64,000 nt of DNA from positions 248,001-312,000 of the forward strand of contig NZ_BCQM01000003.1 of NCBI RefSeq assembly GCF_001552075.1, read 5' to 3'. This document shows positions 7,448 through 16,714 of this stretch, one piece after another. Numbering within the stretch: the first letter of the stretch is position 1; every line of letters starts with the position of its first letter. Source of the DNA: Arthrobacter luteolus NBRC 107841 (GTDB lineage: Bacteria > Actinomycetota > Actinomycetes > Actinomycetales > Micrococcaceae). A program made the position numbers and the translations under genes. A model generated the notes under the pieces. The model worked only from the letters and a program-made list of their open reading frames with translations. It did not search any database and was not told the DNA's origin.

Positions 7448-10400
7448 GTGGTTGCCCACAACGGCGCCGAGTACCTTCCCGAAACACTTTCCGCACTGGC
7501 CGCCCAGACCCGCCCGGCAGACTTTTGCCTGGGCGTCGACGCGGGCTCCACTGACGCGTCGGCATCCCTGCTCCAGCTCGGCCTCCCGGTTGGCAGCCCG
7601 GTAACCGGCGCGCCGTCCCGGGCCGGATTCGGTGCCGCCGTGAAGACGGGTCTGGCACAGCTGCCCGCCCGCTCCGGCGACGGCGGTGCACAGGACTGGC
7701 TCTGGCTGCTGCACGACGATTCGGCGCCGGACCCCGACGCCCTGGCCCAGCTGCTCCGGGCCGTTGAAGTAGCGCCGTCCGTGACAATCGCCGGCGCCAA
7801 GCAGGTGGAGTGGGAAAATCCACGCAAACTCGTGGACGTGGGCGTCTCCGTCAGCCGGTGGGCCGAGCGCCTGACCATGATCGATACTGACGAGCTGGAC
7901 CAGGGACAGTACGACTCCCGCAGCGATATTTTCGCAGTGAACTCCGCCGGCATGCTGATCCGGCGTGACGTCTGGGACCGCCTCGGCGGATTCGACCCGG
8001 CACTGCCCGGAACCGGGGACGATATTGACCTCTGCTGGCGGAACCGGCTCGCCGGCAACCGTGTGGTCGTGGTGCCTTCGGCCCGGATCCGCCACGCTGG
8101 AAACCGGCCCAACACAGCCGCCTCCGCCGGTGCCGCCCGGAAGGCGGAAATCTTCCTCCGCCTCAAACATGCCCCCGGATGGCAGCTTCCGTTCCTGGCA
8201 CTTGGCGCCGTCCTGGGTGGGTTCGGCCGGTTCTTCCTGGGGATGCTGGCCAAGGATCCCGGATACGCAGCCGGGGCACTGGTCTCAAGCATTGCCGGTG
8301 TCCTCCGGCCGGTGGACCTCTACCGCTCCCGCAAAGCTGCCGCGGCCACCCGCCGGCTGCCGCGCAGTACTGTCCGTGCCCTGGTCACCGGGCCGCGTGA
8401 AGTTCGTGAATACCGCCGCTCCGTGCATGAATCCGAAGCTGCGGCCAAGACCCATCCGGCCGACGACGCCGGGTCAGTCGATTCCTATGTCCCCAGCGGC
8501 GACGCGAATGATGACTTCGCTGCCCTGTCCGGGCCTGCCCGCACCTGGGTCGGCGCCGGCGCCCTTGCCGCCGCCGTCCTGCTGACGGTGGCCGCGCTGA
8601 CCGGACTGCACCGGTTGGTTGGAGCCGCCGCGCTCACCGGCGGGGCCCTGCTTCCCGTGTCGACGGCGCTGGGAGACATCTGGGCCAACGCCAGCGGCTG
8701 GTGGGCGGAAACCGGTGCCGGATACCCCGGCCACGGTGATCCCTTCGACTATGTGCTGTGGCTGCTTGGCGCCGCCGGATTCGGCAACGCCAACGCCGCC
8801 GTGGTTGTGCTCGTGATCCTGGCCATGCCGCTTGCCGGGCTCAGCGCCTGGTTCGCCTCCGGGGCGGTGACCCGCCGCAGCGGCCTGCGCTTCTGGGCCG
8901 CCATGTTCTGGGGCGCCCTGCCGGCTCTGCAGGCAGCCCTTGGCGAGGGACGGCTCGGCGCGCTGCTGGCCCATCTCCTGCTTCCGCTGACCGCTCTGGC
9001 CATGGCCCGGGCCCTGGGTATGGGCCTGGCAGAGGACGAAACCCGCCCGCACCGGGACTCAGGCGCGCTGCAGCGCAAACCCGGTGTGCACGGCGTTCCG
9101 AGCTGGACCGCCGCCGCTGCGGCAGGCCTGCTCCTGGCCATTCTTACCGCCTGCGCACCTCTGCTCTTTGTGCTCGGCACCCTCAGCGTGCTGATCCTCT
9201 CCGTCCGGCTGCGCTCCAGGGCCCGGACCCTCTGGTGGTCGCTGCTCCCGTCAGCCGCGCTGCTCCTGCCGGTCATCCTCTCCGCTTCGAACAACCTGCG
9301 CGCGGCAGCTGCCGATCCCGGCGTGCCGCTGGGCTTCGAGCCGGCCGCACTGTGGCAGCAGCTGCTCGGATATCCGGCTGCCTTTGCCGCGGCCGATCCG
9401 CTGGCCGGCCTGGACTTCCTTCCTTCAGGGCCTTGGGCCCTGGTGCTCGCGCTGCTGGTGGGTGCGCCTGTGGTTGCGGTGTCCGCGGCAGCACTTTTCA
9501 CCACCCGGCACGCGGGTGCCGCCCGTCTTGCCTGGCTCCTCAGCATCAGCGCGCTGGCCCTGGGCGGAGCCTGCGCCTATCTGGCCACCGGAAGCTCAGC
9601 GACGGCACTGGTCACTCCCTTCCCGGGCCCGCTCGTCTCAGCGGCCGTCTTCGGGCAGCTCTGCTCGGCTCTGCTGGCCATGGACGCGCTGCTGGCCCGC
9701 CGGCGAAGCGCTGACGGAACCGTTAGGAAGCCGGTTACCGCCGGCGTCGTAATCCTTGGCATTCTGCTTGGTGCCGGTCCCGCAGTCAGCCTGGCGGCCT
9801 GGACTATTCCGCAGGCCACCGGTGCCGTGACCGAAGCGGGAGCGGGCGGAGCCCAGCCCGGAACCACCCTGGCAATCCGTCCCACCGATCCCCGGGTGCT
9901 GCCCGCAACGGCAGCTGACCGCGGCAACAGCCCGGACCAAACCCGCGCACTCGTCCTGTCCATGGGAACGGGGGACGACGTCACGGCAACCCTGATGCGC
10001 TCCGGCGGGAGCACCCTTGACGGACTGAACGCTTCCTACACCGCGCGTTCGGTGCAGGGTGATCCGGGCCAGGAAAACACTGTCCCGGACGACGAAGCAA
10101 CCGCCGCCCTGCGCAGCGCCGTTGCAGTCATCACCGCCGGCACCGGGGTGGATCCACGATCCGAGCTGGCCCGGCTCGGCGTCGGCTTTGTGGTCCTGCA
10201 GACCTCTGATACCGCCGCGGAACTCCTGGCCGACCGCATGGACGCGGTCCCCGGCCTCACCGCCGTAGGGCAGACCGGTTCCGGCTGGTTGTGGCGGGTG
10301 GTGGGAACCCTGGACGAAGAGGGCACCGAAACCGTAGCCGGACAGACGTCCCGCGTCCGGATCCAGGACGCGGCCGGTGAGACGGTGGCGCTGGTTCCCT

Positions 10401-11341
10401 CGGAGACAACGGCCGTCAACACTGACATACCGGCCGGTGAGGAAGGCCGGAAACTGGTGCTGGCTGAACGCGCCGACACCGGATGGCAGGCCAGCCTCAA
10501 CGGCAACCGGCTTGAGCCGGCAACCGACGGATGGGCGCAGACGTTCAGCCTGCCTGCTGAGGGCGGGACCCTGAGCGTGGACTACCGCAGCGCCTGGGAA
10601 CCGTACACAGAAATCGTGCAGATTGTCGTTTTCGGACTCACCCTGCTCCTGGCCGTGCCCACACCCGTGCGTTCCGGCGTGATCCGCCTCCCCGGCAAGC
10701 AGCGGCCCGCGCGGCAGGTTGCCGGGACCTCCGATCCAGGCGCCTCCGATCCCGGCACCTCCGATCCCGGCGCCGCGGGACCCGGCAGCTCCGGGCCAGG
10801 CAGGGGGCCGGGCGACGGTCCTGAACCAGAGGGCACAAACCCTGCCGTTCCGGGAGCTGCACCCGGACCGGTCAAGGCATCGCGGCGGAGCGCAGGCTCC
10901 GCCCGCCGGACCAAACACGAGCGCTCTGCGGAGGCCGGAGGCACCAAGGCCGCTGGGAACACCACAGCTGCCGGACGCCCCACCGCAGACGGGCATCCCG
11001 CAGCAGCCGGCCCCACGGCAGGCGTAACCAAAGCCACCAAAGCCGAGGCAAAAGCCAAGGCCAGGGCGGCGAAGGTCCGGGACAAAGCCGACGAAAAAGC
11101 CCGGGCCAGGGCAGCCAAAGCCGGACCGCGTGATGCGAAGCCAGCACCCGGAGAGCCGGATAAGGCAGCCGAATCCGCGGGTGCTCCGCGCTCAGCCGCC
11201 GGCGCGGCTAAGCCTGCCGAGACGGCCAAACCCGCTGAGGAAGCCGGGCAACCCACTGGCACAGGCAGCCCTGCCGGTGACCAGGACCGTGCCGGTGCCG
11301 GGACAACATCCGCGAACAGTTCACACGAAGGAGTCCGCTGA
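7448..11341 (+). CDS. giant GT2 family glycosyltransferase with polytopic membrane region and disordered tail
   Basis: This 1297-aa protein has an N-terminal GT-A domain (about 1-280) with VVAHNG, the HDDSAPD acid site (D90-D91) and GDDIDLCWR (D191-D192). From about 368 to 830 there are many hydrophobic helices, then an extracytoplasmic region (about 840-1060), a last helix near 1075-1090 and a 190-residue Ala/Lys/Pro-rich tail. The tail includes (A/T)SDPG pentapeptide repeats and a KAEAKAKARAAK-type basic stretch. GTG at 7448 is the first ordinary start codon in frame, yet upstream codons SHVRVCAV would complete the first beta strand and the frame is open back to whiB. The true start may therefore lie upstream, possibly a rare codon such as the ATT touching the whiB stop. 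Coupled to the DUF5719 gene (TGATG). Substrate unknown. Confidence 0.85.
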   Translation: MVAHNGAEYLPETLSALAAQTRPADFCLGVDAGSTDASASLLQLGLPVGSPVTGAPSRAGFGAAVKTGLAQLPARSGDGGAQDWLWLLHDDSAPDPDALAQLLRAVEVAPSVTIAGAKQVEWENPRKLVDVGVSVSRWAERLTMIDTDELDQGQYDSRSDIFAVNSAGMLIRRDVWDRLGGFDPALPGTGDDIDLCWRNRLAGNRVVVVPSARIRHAGNRPNTAASAGAARKAEIFLRLKHAPGWQLPFLALGAVLGGFGRFFLGMLAKDPGYAAGALVSSIAGVLRPVDLYRSRKAAAATRRLPRSTVRALVTGPREVREYRRSVHESEAAAKTHPADDAGSVDSYVPSGDANDDFAALSGPARTWVGAGALAAAVLLTVAALTGLHRLVGAAALTGGALLPVSTALGDIWANASGWWAETGAGYPGHGDPFDYVLWLLGAAGFGNANAAVVVLVILAMPLAGLSAWFASGAVTRRSGLRFWAAMFWGALPALQAALGEGRLGALLAHLLLPLTALAMARALGMGLAEDETRPHRDSGALQRKPGVHGVPSWTAAAAAGLLLAILTACAPLLFVLGTLSVLILSVRLRSRARTLWWSLLPSAALLLPVILSASNNLRAAAADPGVPLGFEPAALWQQLLGYPAAFAAADPLAGLDFLPSGPWALVLALLVGAPVVAVSAAALFTTRHAGAARLAWLLSISALALGGACAYLATGSSATALVTPFPGPLVSAAVFGQLCSALLAMDALLARRRSADGTVRKPVTAGVVILGILLGAGPAVSLAAWTIPQATGAVTEAGAGGAQPGTTLAIRPTDPRVLPATAADRGNSPDQTRALVLSMGTGDDVTATLMRSGGSTLDGLNASYTARSVQGDPGQENTVPDDEATAALRSAVAVITAGTGVDPRSELARLGVGFVVLQTSDTAAELLADRMDAVPGLTAVGQTGSGWLWRVVGTLDEEGTETVAGQTSRVRIQDAAGETVALVPSETTAVNTDIPAGEEGRKLVLAERADTGWQASLNGNRLEPATDGWAQTFSLPAEGGTLSVDYRSAWEPYTEIVQIVVFGLTLLLAVPTPVRSGVIRLPGKQRPARQVAGTSDPGASDPGTSDPGAAGPGSSGPGRGPGDGPEPEGTNPAVPGAAPGPVKASRRSAGSARRTKHERSAEAGGTKAAGNTTAAGRPTADGHPAAAGPTAGVTKATKAEAKAKARAAKVRDKADEKARARAAKAGPRDAKPAPGEPDKAAESAGAPRSAAGAAKPAETAKPAEEAGQPTGTGSPAGDQDRAGAGTTSANSSHEGVR
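10727..10801 (+). repeat. 15-bp tandem repeat inside the GT2 gene
   Basis: Three near-identical 15-nt units (10727-10741, 10742-10756, 10757-10771), core CCTCCGATCC, followed by two decayed units. They encode (T/A)SDPG pentapeptides in the disordered tail and could vary in copy number by slippage. Confidence 0.8.
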
Positions 11342-12942
11342 TGGAGCGTTCCGGTGAAGTCACCCGGTCCGCAGCACGCGGCCGCCGCCAGAGCCGCCGG
11401 AAAACGGCCTACACCGTCTCCGCCGGCGTCGTTCTGATGGCCGCGGCCGGAGCACTGATCACTGCTGGTGCGGTGGCTGCTCCAGCCGGCTCCGGCATTG
11501 CCGTCCAGCCCCCGGCCACCGAGGTCCCGGCGGGCGCCCTGACGGCGGTCTGCCCCCAGCCGCTGCGTTTACTGGCGGGTAATGTTTCCGGCACCGACGC
11601 CGAGTACAGTCCGGTCTCCGAATCAGCTGCCACTGCGGTCAGCTCAGTTGTTCTCGGCGCTCCCGGCGCGTCCCTTCCGGCCGCTGAGCTCAGCGCACTG
11701 GAGGACGGGAAGGTCCTTGCGGGGATCAAGGCGGGAGACACCGCGCCCTTGGCCGGGACCCGGCTCGCCGGTGTGCTGCAGAACCAGGCAGTCGGCACCG
11801 TGACGGCCCTGGAAGCGGAGCCCAGCGGCAAGACACCGGCTACTGCGAACGCTGTCCTGGGCTATTCCGCCACAGACGGTGACCTGGCCGGACTGGCCGC
11901 GGCCAACTGCCAGACGCCGGGCAACGACATGTGGCTCCTCGGGGCGCGGACCACCGTGGGCGCCACCGCGGTGCTGCGGCTCTCCAATCCCTCGGTGACC
12001 CCGGCCACCGTCGACCTGGAGCTTCACGGTTCAGCGGGACGGATCGAGTCCGGCAACAGCCGCGGGATCGTCGTCGCGCCGGGTGAAACCCGCTCCATCA
12101 TCCTCGCGGGACTGGCCGCCAACGAAGAGGCCGCCGCCGTGCGTGTGCGCAGCTCCGGCGGTCCGGTCACCGCGGTTATCGAGCAGAGCATCCTGCGTGG
12201 GCTGACCCCCGGCGGTGTGGAGATCATTGAACCAACAGCTGCTCCTTCGCCCCGCCAGGTGATTACCGGCATAGCACTCCAGTCACCGGAGACCCTCCGG
12301 AAGCTGGCCGAACAGGAGGGCCGCGCCTCAGTGGCCTCAACCCTGAACGTGGCTGTTCCGGGCAGCACGGATGCAGTGGTCCACCTGCGGGTCTTTGGCC
12401 CCAATGGGGAAGTCCAGATCCCCGGCGGCGGAGTCTTCAGCGTGCCCGCCGGAACCGTGGGGAAAATCCCGCTGGCGGACCTGCCGGAGGGCACTTACTC
12501 CCTGGACCTTTCATCCGACGTTGCCTTCACCTCCGCCGCGGTTTTCAGCCGCGGCACGGAACCCGACGAGCGGGTGGAACTTGCCGTCGCTCCCGCGGAT
12601 ACACGGATGGGCAGCGAACATCTTGCCGTCACCGTCCCCGGAGCCAGCTCCTCCCTGGTGTTCACTGCCCCCGACGGGTCCGCGGAGGTCAGGGTCCGCG
12701 CCATTGGTGCCGACGGGAAGCTGCAGGAGGAAAAGGTGGTGGCCGTTCCCGCCGGGCGCACGCTGACCCTGCAGTCCGCTGACCTCGGTTCCGGAAACCT
12801 GGCTGGTGTCCTGGTGACCGCCGTTGGCGAAGCCGTGTACGGTGCGCAGCTGGTCACCGGGGAGGGACCCGGCATCTCGGTTCTGCCCCTGCCGGAGGGA
12901 AGCACCGGCAGCAGAAGCGCCCAGATAGGCATCGGCTACTAG
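11341..12942 (+). CDS. DUF5719 family secreted or membrane-anchored protein
   Basis: A 533-aa protein beginning with a basic segment (RSAARGRRQSRRKTAYT) and one hydrophobic helix at about residues 26-48, so it should be exported and anchored or cleaved; the rest is predicted outside the cell. The body is rich in beta-strand, Ala, Gly, Thr and Val, with LRLSNPSVTPATVDLELHGSAG and GGPVTAVIEQS-like strands typical of DUF5719. No catalytic residues are recognisable. The ATG shares one base with the GT2 stop (TGATG), so the two are made together and may form one envelope system. Function is not established. Confidence 0.8.
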   Translation: MERSGEVTRSAARGRRQSRRKTAYTVSAGVVLMAAAGALITAGAVAAPAGSGIAVQPPATEVPAGALTAVCPQPLRLLAGNVSGTDAEYSPVSESAATAVSSVVLGAPGASLPAAELSALEDGKVLAGIKAGDTAPLAGTRLAGVLQNQAVGTVTALEAEPSGKTPATANAVLGYSATDGDLAGLAAANCQTPGNDMWLLGARTTVGATAVLRLSNPSVTPATVDLELHGSAGRIESGNSRGIVVAPGETRSIILAGLAANEEAAAVRVRSSGGPVTAVIEQSILRGLTPGGVEIIEPTAAPSPRQVITGIALQSPETLRKLAEQEGRASVASTLNVAVPGSTDAVVHLRVFGPNGEVQIPGGGVFSVPAGTVGKIPLADLPEGTYSLDLSSDVAFTSAAVFSRGTEPDERVELAVAPADTRMGSEHLAVTVPGASSSLVFTAPDGSAEVRVRAIGADGKLQEEKVVAVPAGRTLTLQSADLGSGNLAGVLVTAVGEAVYGAQLVTGEGPGISVLPLPEGSTGSRSAQIGIGY

Positions 12943-12969
12943 GCAGACCGATAGGGCGGGCGGCGCTTA

Positions 12970-13476
12970 CTACAGCGGGCGGAAGCGTCCGTACGTGGGA
13001 TCAATGGACTCCGGATCCAACCCCTTGAGGGAGGCCAGCTGTTCCACCACCACGTCGTGGATCAGTTCGCTGACCGGAACAAGTCCGCGTGCGGTCGACT
13101 CGACCGGGCGCCGGTAAACCGTAATAACCGGTGGCTTGGGTCCGTTGCCCGGCGCTGAGGCGGCCAGGGGGATGGAACCGCCGCGCCGAACCAGCTCCTC
13201 GAGGCCGTCCGGAATTTCCTGGACAACAAACTGATAGGACTGGATGTCCTCGCCCCAGAGACGCTCCAGCCGCTGGGCGGATTCCATGACCCACTCATCG
13301 AAGCGCTCTGCCCGGGTGCGGGAGCCGGCCAGATGGGCCGGCAGCAGCTCCCCGCGCAGACCCCGGCCATGACGGTTACGCCGGCGCCGGTGGAAAGGGC
13401 GCGGCGAAACGGGATCCGCGGCACCAGTGCCGGATCCGCCGTCGAGCCTAATCCGAGAGGACGATCCTGGAGGCAT
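12970..13476 (-). CDS. zincin-like (metallopeptidase-family, DUF1025) protein with degenerate active site
   Basis: The 168-aa protein matches the actinobacterial metallopeptidase-like family next to whiB2 (Rv3259-type, by recollection): RAERFDEWVMESAQRLE, VVQEIPDG, VITVYRRPVE and a C-terminal ELIHDVVVEQLASLKGLDPESIDPTYGRF. The HExxH zinc helix of true zincins is replaced by HDVVVEQ, so both the glutamate and the second histidine are missing and peptidase activity is doubtful. ATG at 13476 is supported by a TAGAGT -10 box 6 nt upstream (leaderless). A basic N-terminal region of about 50 residues (RPFHRRRRNRHGRG) may bind nucleic acid, which is speculation. Confidence 0.75.
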   Translation of the reverse strand: MPPGSSSRIRLDGGSGTGAADPVSPRPFHRRRRNRHGRGLRGELLPAHLAGSRTRAERFDEWVMESAQRLERLWGEDIQSYQFVVQEIPDGLEELVRRGGSIPLAASAPGNGPKPPVITVYRRPVESTARGLVPVSELIHDVVVEQLASLKGLDPESIDPTYGRFRPL

Positions 13477-13482
13477 ACCCCC

Positions 13483-13488
13483 ACTCTA
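13483..13488 (-). promoter_or_regulatory. leaderless promoter -10 box for the zincin-like gene
   Basis: TAGAGT on the minus strand, 6 nt before the ATG at 13476. Supports the chosen start. Confidence 0.6.
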
Positions 13489-13601
13489 GTCCGCAGGGAG
13501 CCGACCGGGGGAGTGCGGCGCGCTCCCGCCAGTGTGCGCACCTCCCGGCAGCCAGCGGGCCGTGGTCCGGCGTGGCTGCGCGCTGCCGGCAGGCGCAGGG
13601 G

Positions 13602-13607
13602 TAAAGT
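13602..13607 (+). promoter_or_regulatory. probable leaderless promoter -10 box for the DUF3499 gene
   Basis: TAAAGT, 8 nt before the GTG at 13616. No ribosome site lies between them, which fits a leaderless transcript. Confidence 0.5.
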
Positions 13608-13615
13608 GTTCCTCC

Positions 13616-14017
13616 GTGGGATCCTTACGTCTTTGTTCACGTTCAGCGTGCCGGCAGGCCGCCGTCGCTACTTTGACGTACGTGTACGCCGATTCCACCG
13701 CAGTCCTGGGTCCGCTGGCAACCTACGCAGAACCGCACTGCTACGACCTGTGCGAACTGCACGCACAGCGCCTTACGGCGCCCCGCGGCTGGGAAGTCCT
13801 GCGGCTTGAGCTTGGTAACCAGTCCCGCACCCCGGGACCCGATGAGCTCTCCGCCCTGGTGGACGCTGTCCGCGAAGCCGAGGCGGAAGAACCCGCAGCG
13901 GAAGAGGAGGCGGGCCGCCGCAGCGGCAGGCACGCACTGGAACCCCCGGCCGACCTCTCCACAGGCCGCCGGTCACACCTCCGGGTATTACGCGAAGATG
14001 TCCGCGAACAGAGTTGA
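13616..14017 (+). CDS. DUF3499 family zinc-ribbon-like protein
   Basis: A 133-aa actinobacterial protein with two cysteine clusters, CSRSAC near the N-terminus and HCYDLCELH at about residues 41-49, around the very conserved ATLTYVYADSTAVLGPLATYAEPH block. The arrangement suggests a small zinc-binding domain. The C-terminal half is acidic and then Arg-rich (EAEAEEPAAEEEAGRRSGRHA). GTG at 13616 is chosen because conservation begins directly after it and a TAAAGT -10 box lies 8 nt upstream. The family is constantly found near whiB2 and the zincin-like gene; its function is unknown. Confidence 0.8.
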   Translation: MGSLRLCSRSACRQAAVATLTYVYADSTAVLGPLATYAEPHCYDLCELHAQRLTAPRGWEVLRLELGNQSRTPGPDELSALVDAVREAEAEEPAAEEEAGRRSGRHALEPPADLSTGRRSHLRVLREDVREQS

Positions 14018-14042
14018 TCCTGCTCCGCGGTCCGTTCGCTAT

Positions 14043-14048
14043 TAGGCT
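14043..14048 (+). promoter_or_regulatory. putative -10 box for the Trm112-like/ahcY operon
   Basis: TAGGCT between DUF3499 and the Trm112-like gene. Transcription would begin near 14055 with a leader of about 60 nt. Confidence 0.35.
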
Positions 14049-14116
14049 GGGACCAACAGCCGGGAAGAACCACGGCCGGCGCATCATCAACCGTTTCGCA
14101 AGGAAGTGCTGTACCC

Positions 14117-14347
14117 ATGGCTAACCTGACCCCCGATCTTCTGGAAGCCCTGCGCTGCCCCCAGACGCATTCGCCGCTGAAACAGGCCGGCGACGAGCTT
14201 GTTTCCACCGCCCCGGGCCCTGAGGGACAGCCGGTCCGCTACCGCATCGAAGAGGGCATCCCCGTCCTGCTGGTGCCGGCCGGCGACACCGCTGCCGCCA
14301 ACCCTGCGGCCGAGAACACCACCAGGAACGAGGAGTCCCACCAGTGA
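14117..14347 (+). CDS. Trm112-like small protein
   Basis: A 76-aa protein of the Trm112/UPF0434 type: [18 protein letters not shown] at the start and [14 protein letters not shown] in the middle. Trm112 proteins usually form a zinc ribbon and can stabilise methyltransferases. Here only one of the expected cysteines remains (CPQTH instead of CPxC, and no second pair), so metal binding is doubtful. Its stop overlaps the GTG of ahcY by 4 nt (GTGA). The coupling to a gene clearing S-adenosylhomocysteine, the by-product of methylation, is suggestive. Confidence 0.7.
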   Translation: MANLTPDLLEALRCPQTHSPLKQAGDELVSTAPGPEGQPVRYRIEEGIPVLLVPAGDTAAANPAAENTTRNEESHQ

Positions 14348-15828
14348 GCATCGATTTCAAAGTAGCTGACCTGTCCCTGGCCGAAGCCGGCCGCCACCAG
14401 ATCCGGCTGGCTGAACACGAGATGCCCGGTCTGATGGCCCTGCGGCGCGAATTCGGACCCACCCAGCCGCTGGCGGGAGCCCGGATCGCCGGTTCCCTGC
14501 ACATGACCGTCCAGACGGCGGTGCTGATCGAAACCCTCACGGCGCTGGGTGCGGAAGTCCGGTGGGCTTCCTGCAACATCTTTTCCACCCAGGACGAGGC
14601 CGCCGCGGCCGTCGTCGTGGGCGGCGGCACCCCGGAGGACCCCCAGGGCGTGCCGGTCTTCGCCTGGAAGAACGAGACGCTTGAGGACTACTGGTGGACT
14701 GCCGAACAGATCCTCACCTGGCCCGAGGGCTCCGGCGGACCGAACATGATCCTGGACGACGGCGGCGACGCCACCATGCTGCTGCATAAGGGAGTTGAGT
14801 TCGAGGCCGCCGGCGCGGTCCCGGCGAACCCCTCCGAGGATGATCCGGACTACTCGCATGAGTACACGATCTTCCTGGAAACGCTCCGCCGCTCGCTCGC
14901 CGGGTCTCCGGGGAAATGGACGGAAATCGCCAAGGGCATCCGCGGCGTCACCGAGGAAACCACCACCGGTGTGCTCCGTCTCTACCAGCTGGCTGCGGAC
15001 GGCCAGCTGCTTTTCCCGGCTATCAACGTCAACGACTCGGTGACCAAATCCAAGTTTGATAACAAGTACGGCATCCGCCACTCGCTGCCGGACGGCCTGA
15101 ACCGGGCCACCGACACGCTGATCGGCGGCAAGGTCGCCGTCGTCTGCGGGTACGGTGATGTCGGCAAGGGAGCAGCCGAGGCACTGCGCGGCCAGGGCGC
15201 CCGGGTCATCGTGACCGAAATCGATCCGATCTGCGCCCTGCAGGCGGCCATGGACGGCTACCAGGTGGCGCGCCTCGAGTCAGTTGTGGGCCAGGGCGAC
15301 ATCTTCATCACCACCACCGGTAACAAGGACATCATCATGGCGTCCCACATGGCGCAGATGAAGCACCAGGCGATCGTGGGCAATGTTGGGCACTTCGACA
15401 ACGAAATCGATATGGCCGGGCTCGCCCGGGTCCCCGGCATCCGCAAGGTGGAGATCAAGCCCCAGGTCCACGAGTGGATCTTCGACGAGGGCACGGACAA
15501 CCAGCGCAGCATCATCGTGCTGTCCGAAGGCCGCCTGCTGAATCTTGGCAACGCCACAGGGCACCCGTCCTTCGTGATGTCGAACTCCTTTGCGAACCAG
15601 ACAATTGCCCAGATTGAGCTGTTCACCAAGTTCGGACAGACCAAGGAAGACGGCAGCCCGGAGTACGCCAAAGAGGTGTACGTGCTGCCCAAGATCCTGG
15701 ACGAGAAGGTGGCCCGCCTGCACCTGTCGGCCCTCGGCGTCGAGCTGAGCGAACTGACCAAGAGCCAGGCCGAATACCTCGGCGTGGATGCTGCCGGACC
15801 GTACAAGCCGGAGCACTACCGCTACTAG
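14344..15828 (+). CDS. ahcY: adenosylhomocysteinase
   Basis: Hydrolyses S-adenosylhomocysteine to adenosine and homocysteine with a bound NAD, keeping methylation reactions going. The 494-aa length fits actinobacterial SahH, which carries an extra insertion. Visible signatures include the [16 protein letters not shown] substrate loop, the NAD-binding [18 protein letters not shown] glycine motif, [12 protein letters not shown] and the C-terminal [38 protein letters not shown] start overlaps the Trm112-like stop. A strong hairpin terminator lies 24 nt after the stop. Confidence 0.97.
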   Translation: MSIDFKVADLSLAEAGRHQIRLAEHEMPGLMALRREFGPTQPLAGARIAGSLHMTVQTAVLIETLTALGAEVRWASCNIFSTQDEAAAAVVVGGGTPEDPQGVPVFAWKNETLEDYWWTAEQILTWPEGSGGPNMILDDGGDATMLLHKGVEFEAAGAVPANPSEDDPDYSHEYTIFLETLRRSLAGSPGKWTEIAKGIRGVTEETTTGVLRLYQLAADGQLLFPAINVNDSVTKSKFDNKYGIRHSLPDGLNRATDTLIGGKVAVVCGYGDVGKGAAEALRGQGARVIVTEIDPICALQAAMDGYQVARLESVVGQGDIFITTTGNKDIIMASHMAQMKHQAIVGNVGHFDNEIDMAGLARVPGIRKVEIKPQVHEWIFDEGTDNQRSIIVLSEGRLLNLGNATGHPSFVMSNSFANQTIAQIELFTKFGQTKEDGSPEYAKEVYVLPKILDEKVARLHLSALGVELSELTKSQAEYLGVDAAGPYKPEHYRY

Positions 15829-15851
15829 GCCGGCCAGCAAGCCCTAACCGC

Positions 15852-15897
15852 CACCGGCGGCGCAGCAGACCTTTCCGCTGCGCCGCCGGTGCTGTTT
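15852..15897 (+). terminator. intrinsic-type terminator after ahcY
   Basis: A perfect 15-bp GC-rich stem (15852-15866 with 15877-15891), a 10-nt loop and then CTGTTT. It lies between convergent ahcY and the RDD gene and probably serves both. Confidence 0.8.
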
Positions 15898-15907
15898 AAG
15901 CGCGCGC

Positions 15908-16714
15908 CTATCGGTCAGCGAACGGGAGCCGGTGCAGCCGCTCAGCTATCCGGCCTGTGCGCTGCCGCTGGGCGCTGAGCCGGGCGAAGTCGCGGTCCCG
16001 CCGCTGCACCATCACCGCGCGCAGATAGGATTCGGGCACGGTCCCGGGCGGGGGAGGCGGAGAAACAAAAGCCGAGACCTCGGTGGCCAGCGACGTGCCC
16101 AGAGCGGTGCGGGCCTGCGGCGTCATCCGTGCGGCCTGTGCCAGGAACCGCGCAGCCCTGCGGGACAACGGGTCCGGAAGACGCCCGATGTCTGCCAGCG
16201 AGGCCCAGGGAGCCAGTTCCGCCGGCATCACGACGACGGGAGGCGCGGGAGCCTTGACCCGCTCACGCATGGCATACGTGCCGGCGAGCATGTCGCCGAG
16301 GCGTTTGGACTGCTCATTGAAGACAGCCACAACGAAAGCCAGCGACCCGGCCAGCATGTAGATCTCCAGGACAGCCAGGATCCCGCGGGTGAACGCCTGC
16401 CGGAACCGCACGGCACCGCCGTCGTCACGCACGATCCGCAGCCCCATCACCAGCCTGCCCAGCGATTTCCCGCGGGTCAGGGTCTCCACCGTCACCGGGA
16501 CCACCAGAATCACCAGAACGACGGCGGCCAGCAGGAGCGTACGCGTCAGCGCCGGATCCAGGGCGCCGCCCAGCGTATTGCCGACCAAGTAGAAGAGCAG
16601 GAAGAGCAGCAGGAGGTTTGCAACCACGTCGATGAGCGTGCTCAGGGCCCGGGCGGCGAACGACGCCGCGCGCAGCTCCAGGACAACGGCTTCACCGGTA
16701 ACGACTGTGCTCAT
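15908..16714 (-). CDS. RDD family membrane protein
   Basis: RDD proteins are small polytopic membrane proteins of mostly unknown, sometimes transport-related, function. From the ATG at 16714 (MSTVVTGEAVVLELRAASFAARALSTLIDV) the 268-aa product has the RDD-type arginine/aspartate helix, hydrophobic segments at about residues 27-50, 64-84 and 130-152, and the GKSLGRLVMGLRIVRDDGG motif. A soluble Arg-rich C-terminal region of about 100 residues follows. A longer frame to 16843 exists, but its extra 43 residues look non-coding. It is divergent from the SpoIIM-type gene; this pair commonly occurs with MoxR/DUF58 genes, here found 11 kb away. Confidence 0.85.
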   Translation of the reverse strand: MSTVVTGEAVVLELRAASFAARALSTLIDVVANLLLLFLLFYLVGNTLGGALDPALTRTLLLAAVVLVILVVPVTVETLTRGKSLGRLVMGLRIVRDDGGAVRFRQAFTRGILAVLEIYMLAGSLAFVVAVFNEQSKRLGDMLAGTYAMRERVKAPAPPVVVMPAELAPWASLADIGRLPDPLSRRAARFLAQAARMTPQARTALGTSLATEVSAFVSPPPPPGTVPESYLRAVMVQRRDRDFARLSAQRQRTGRIAERLHRLPFADR

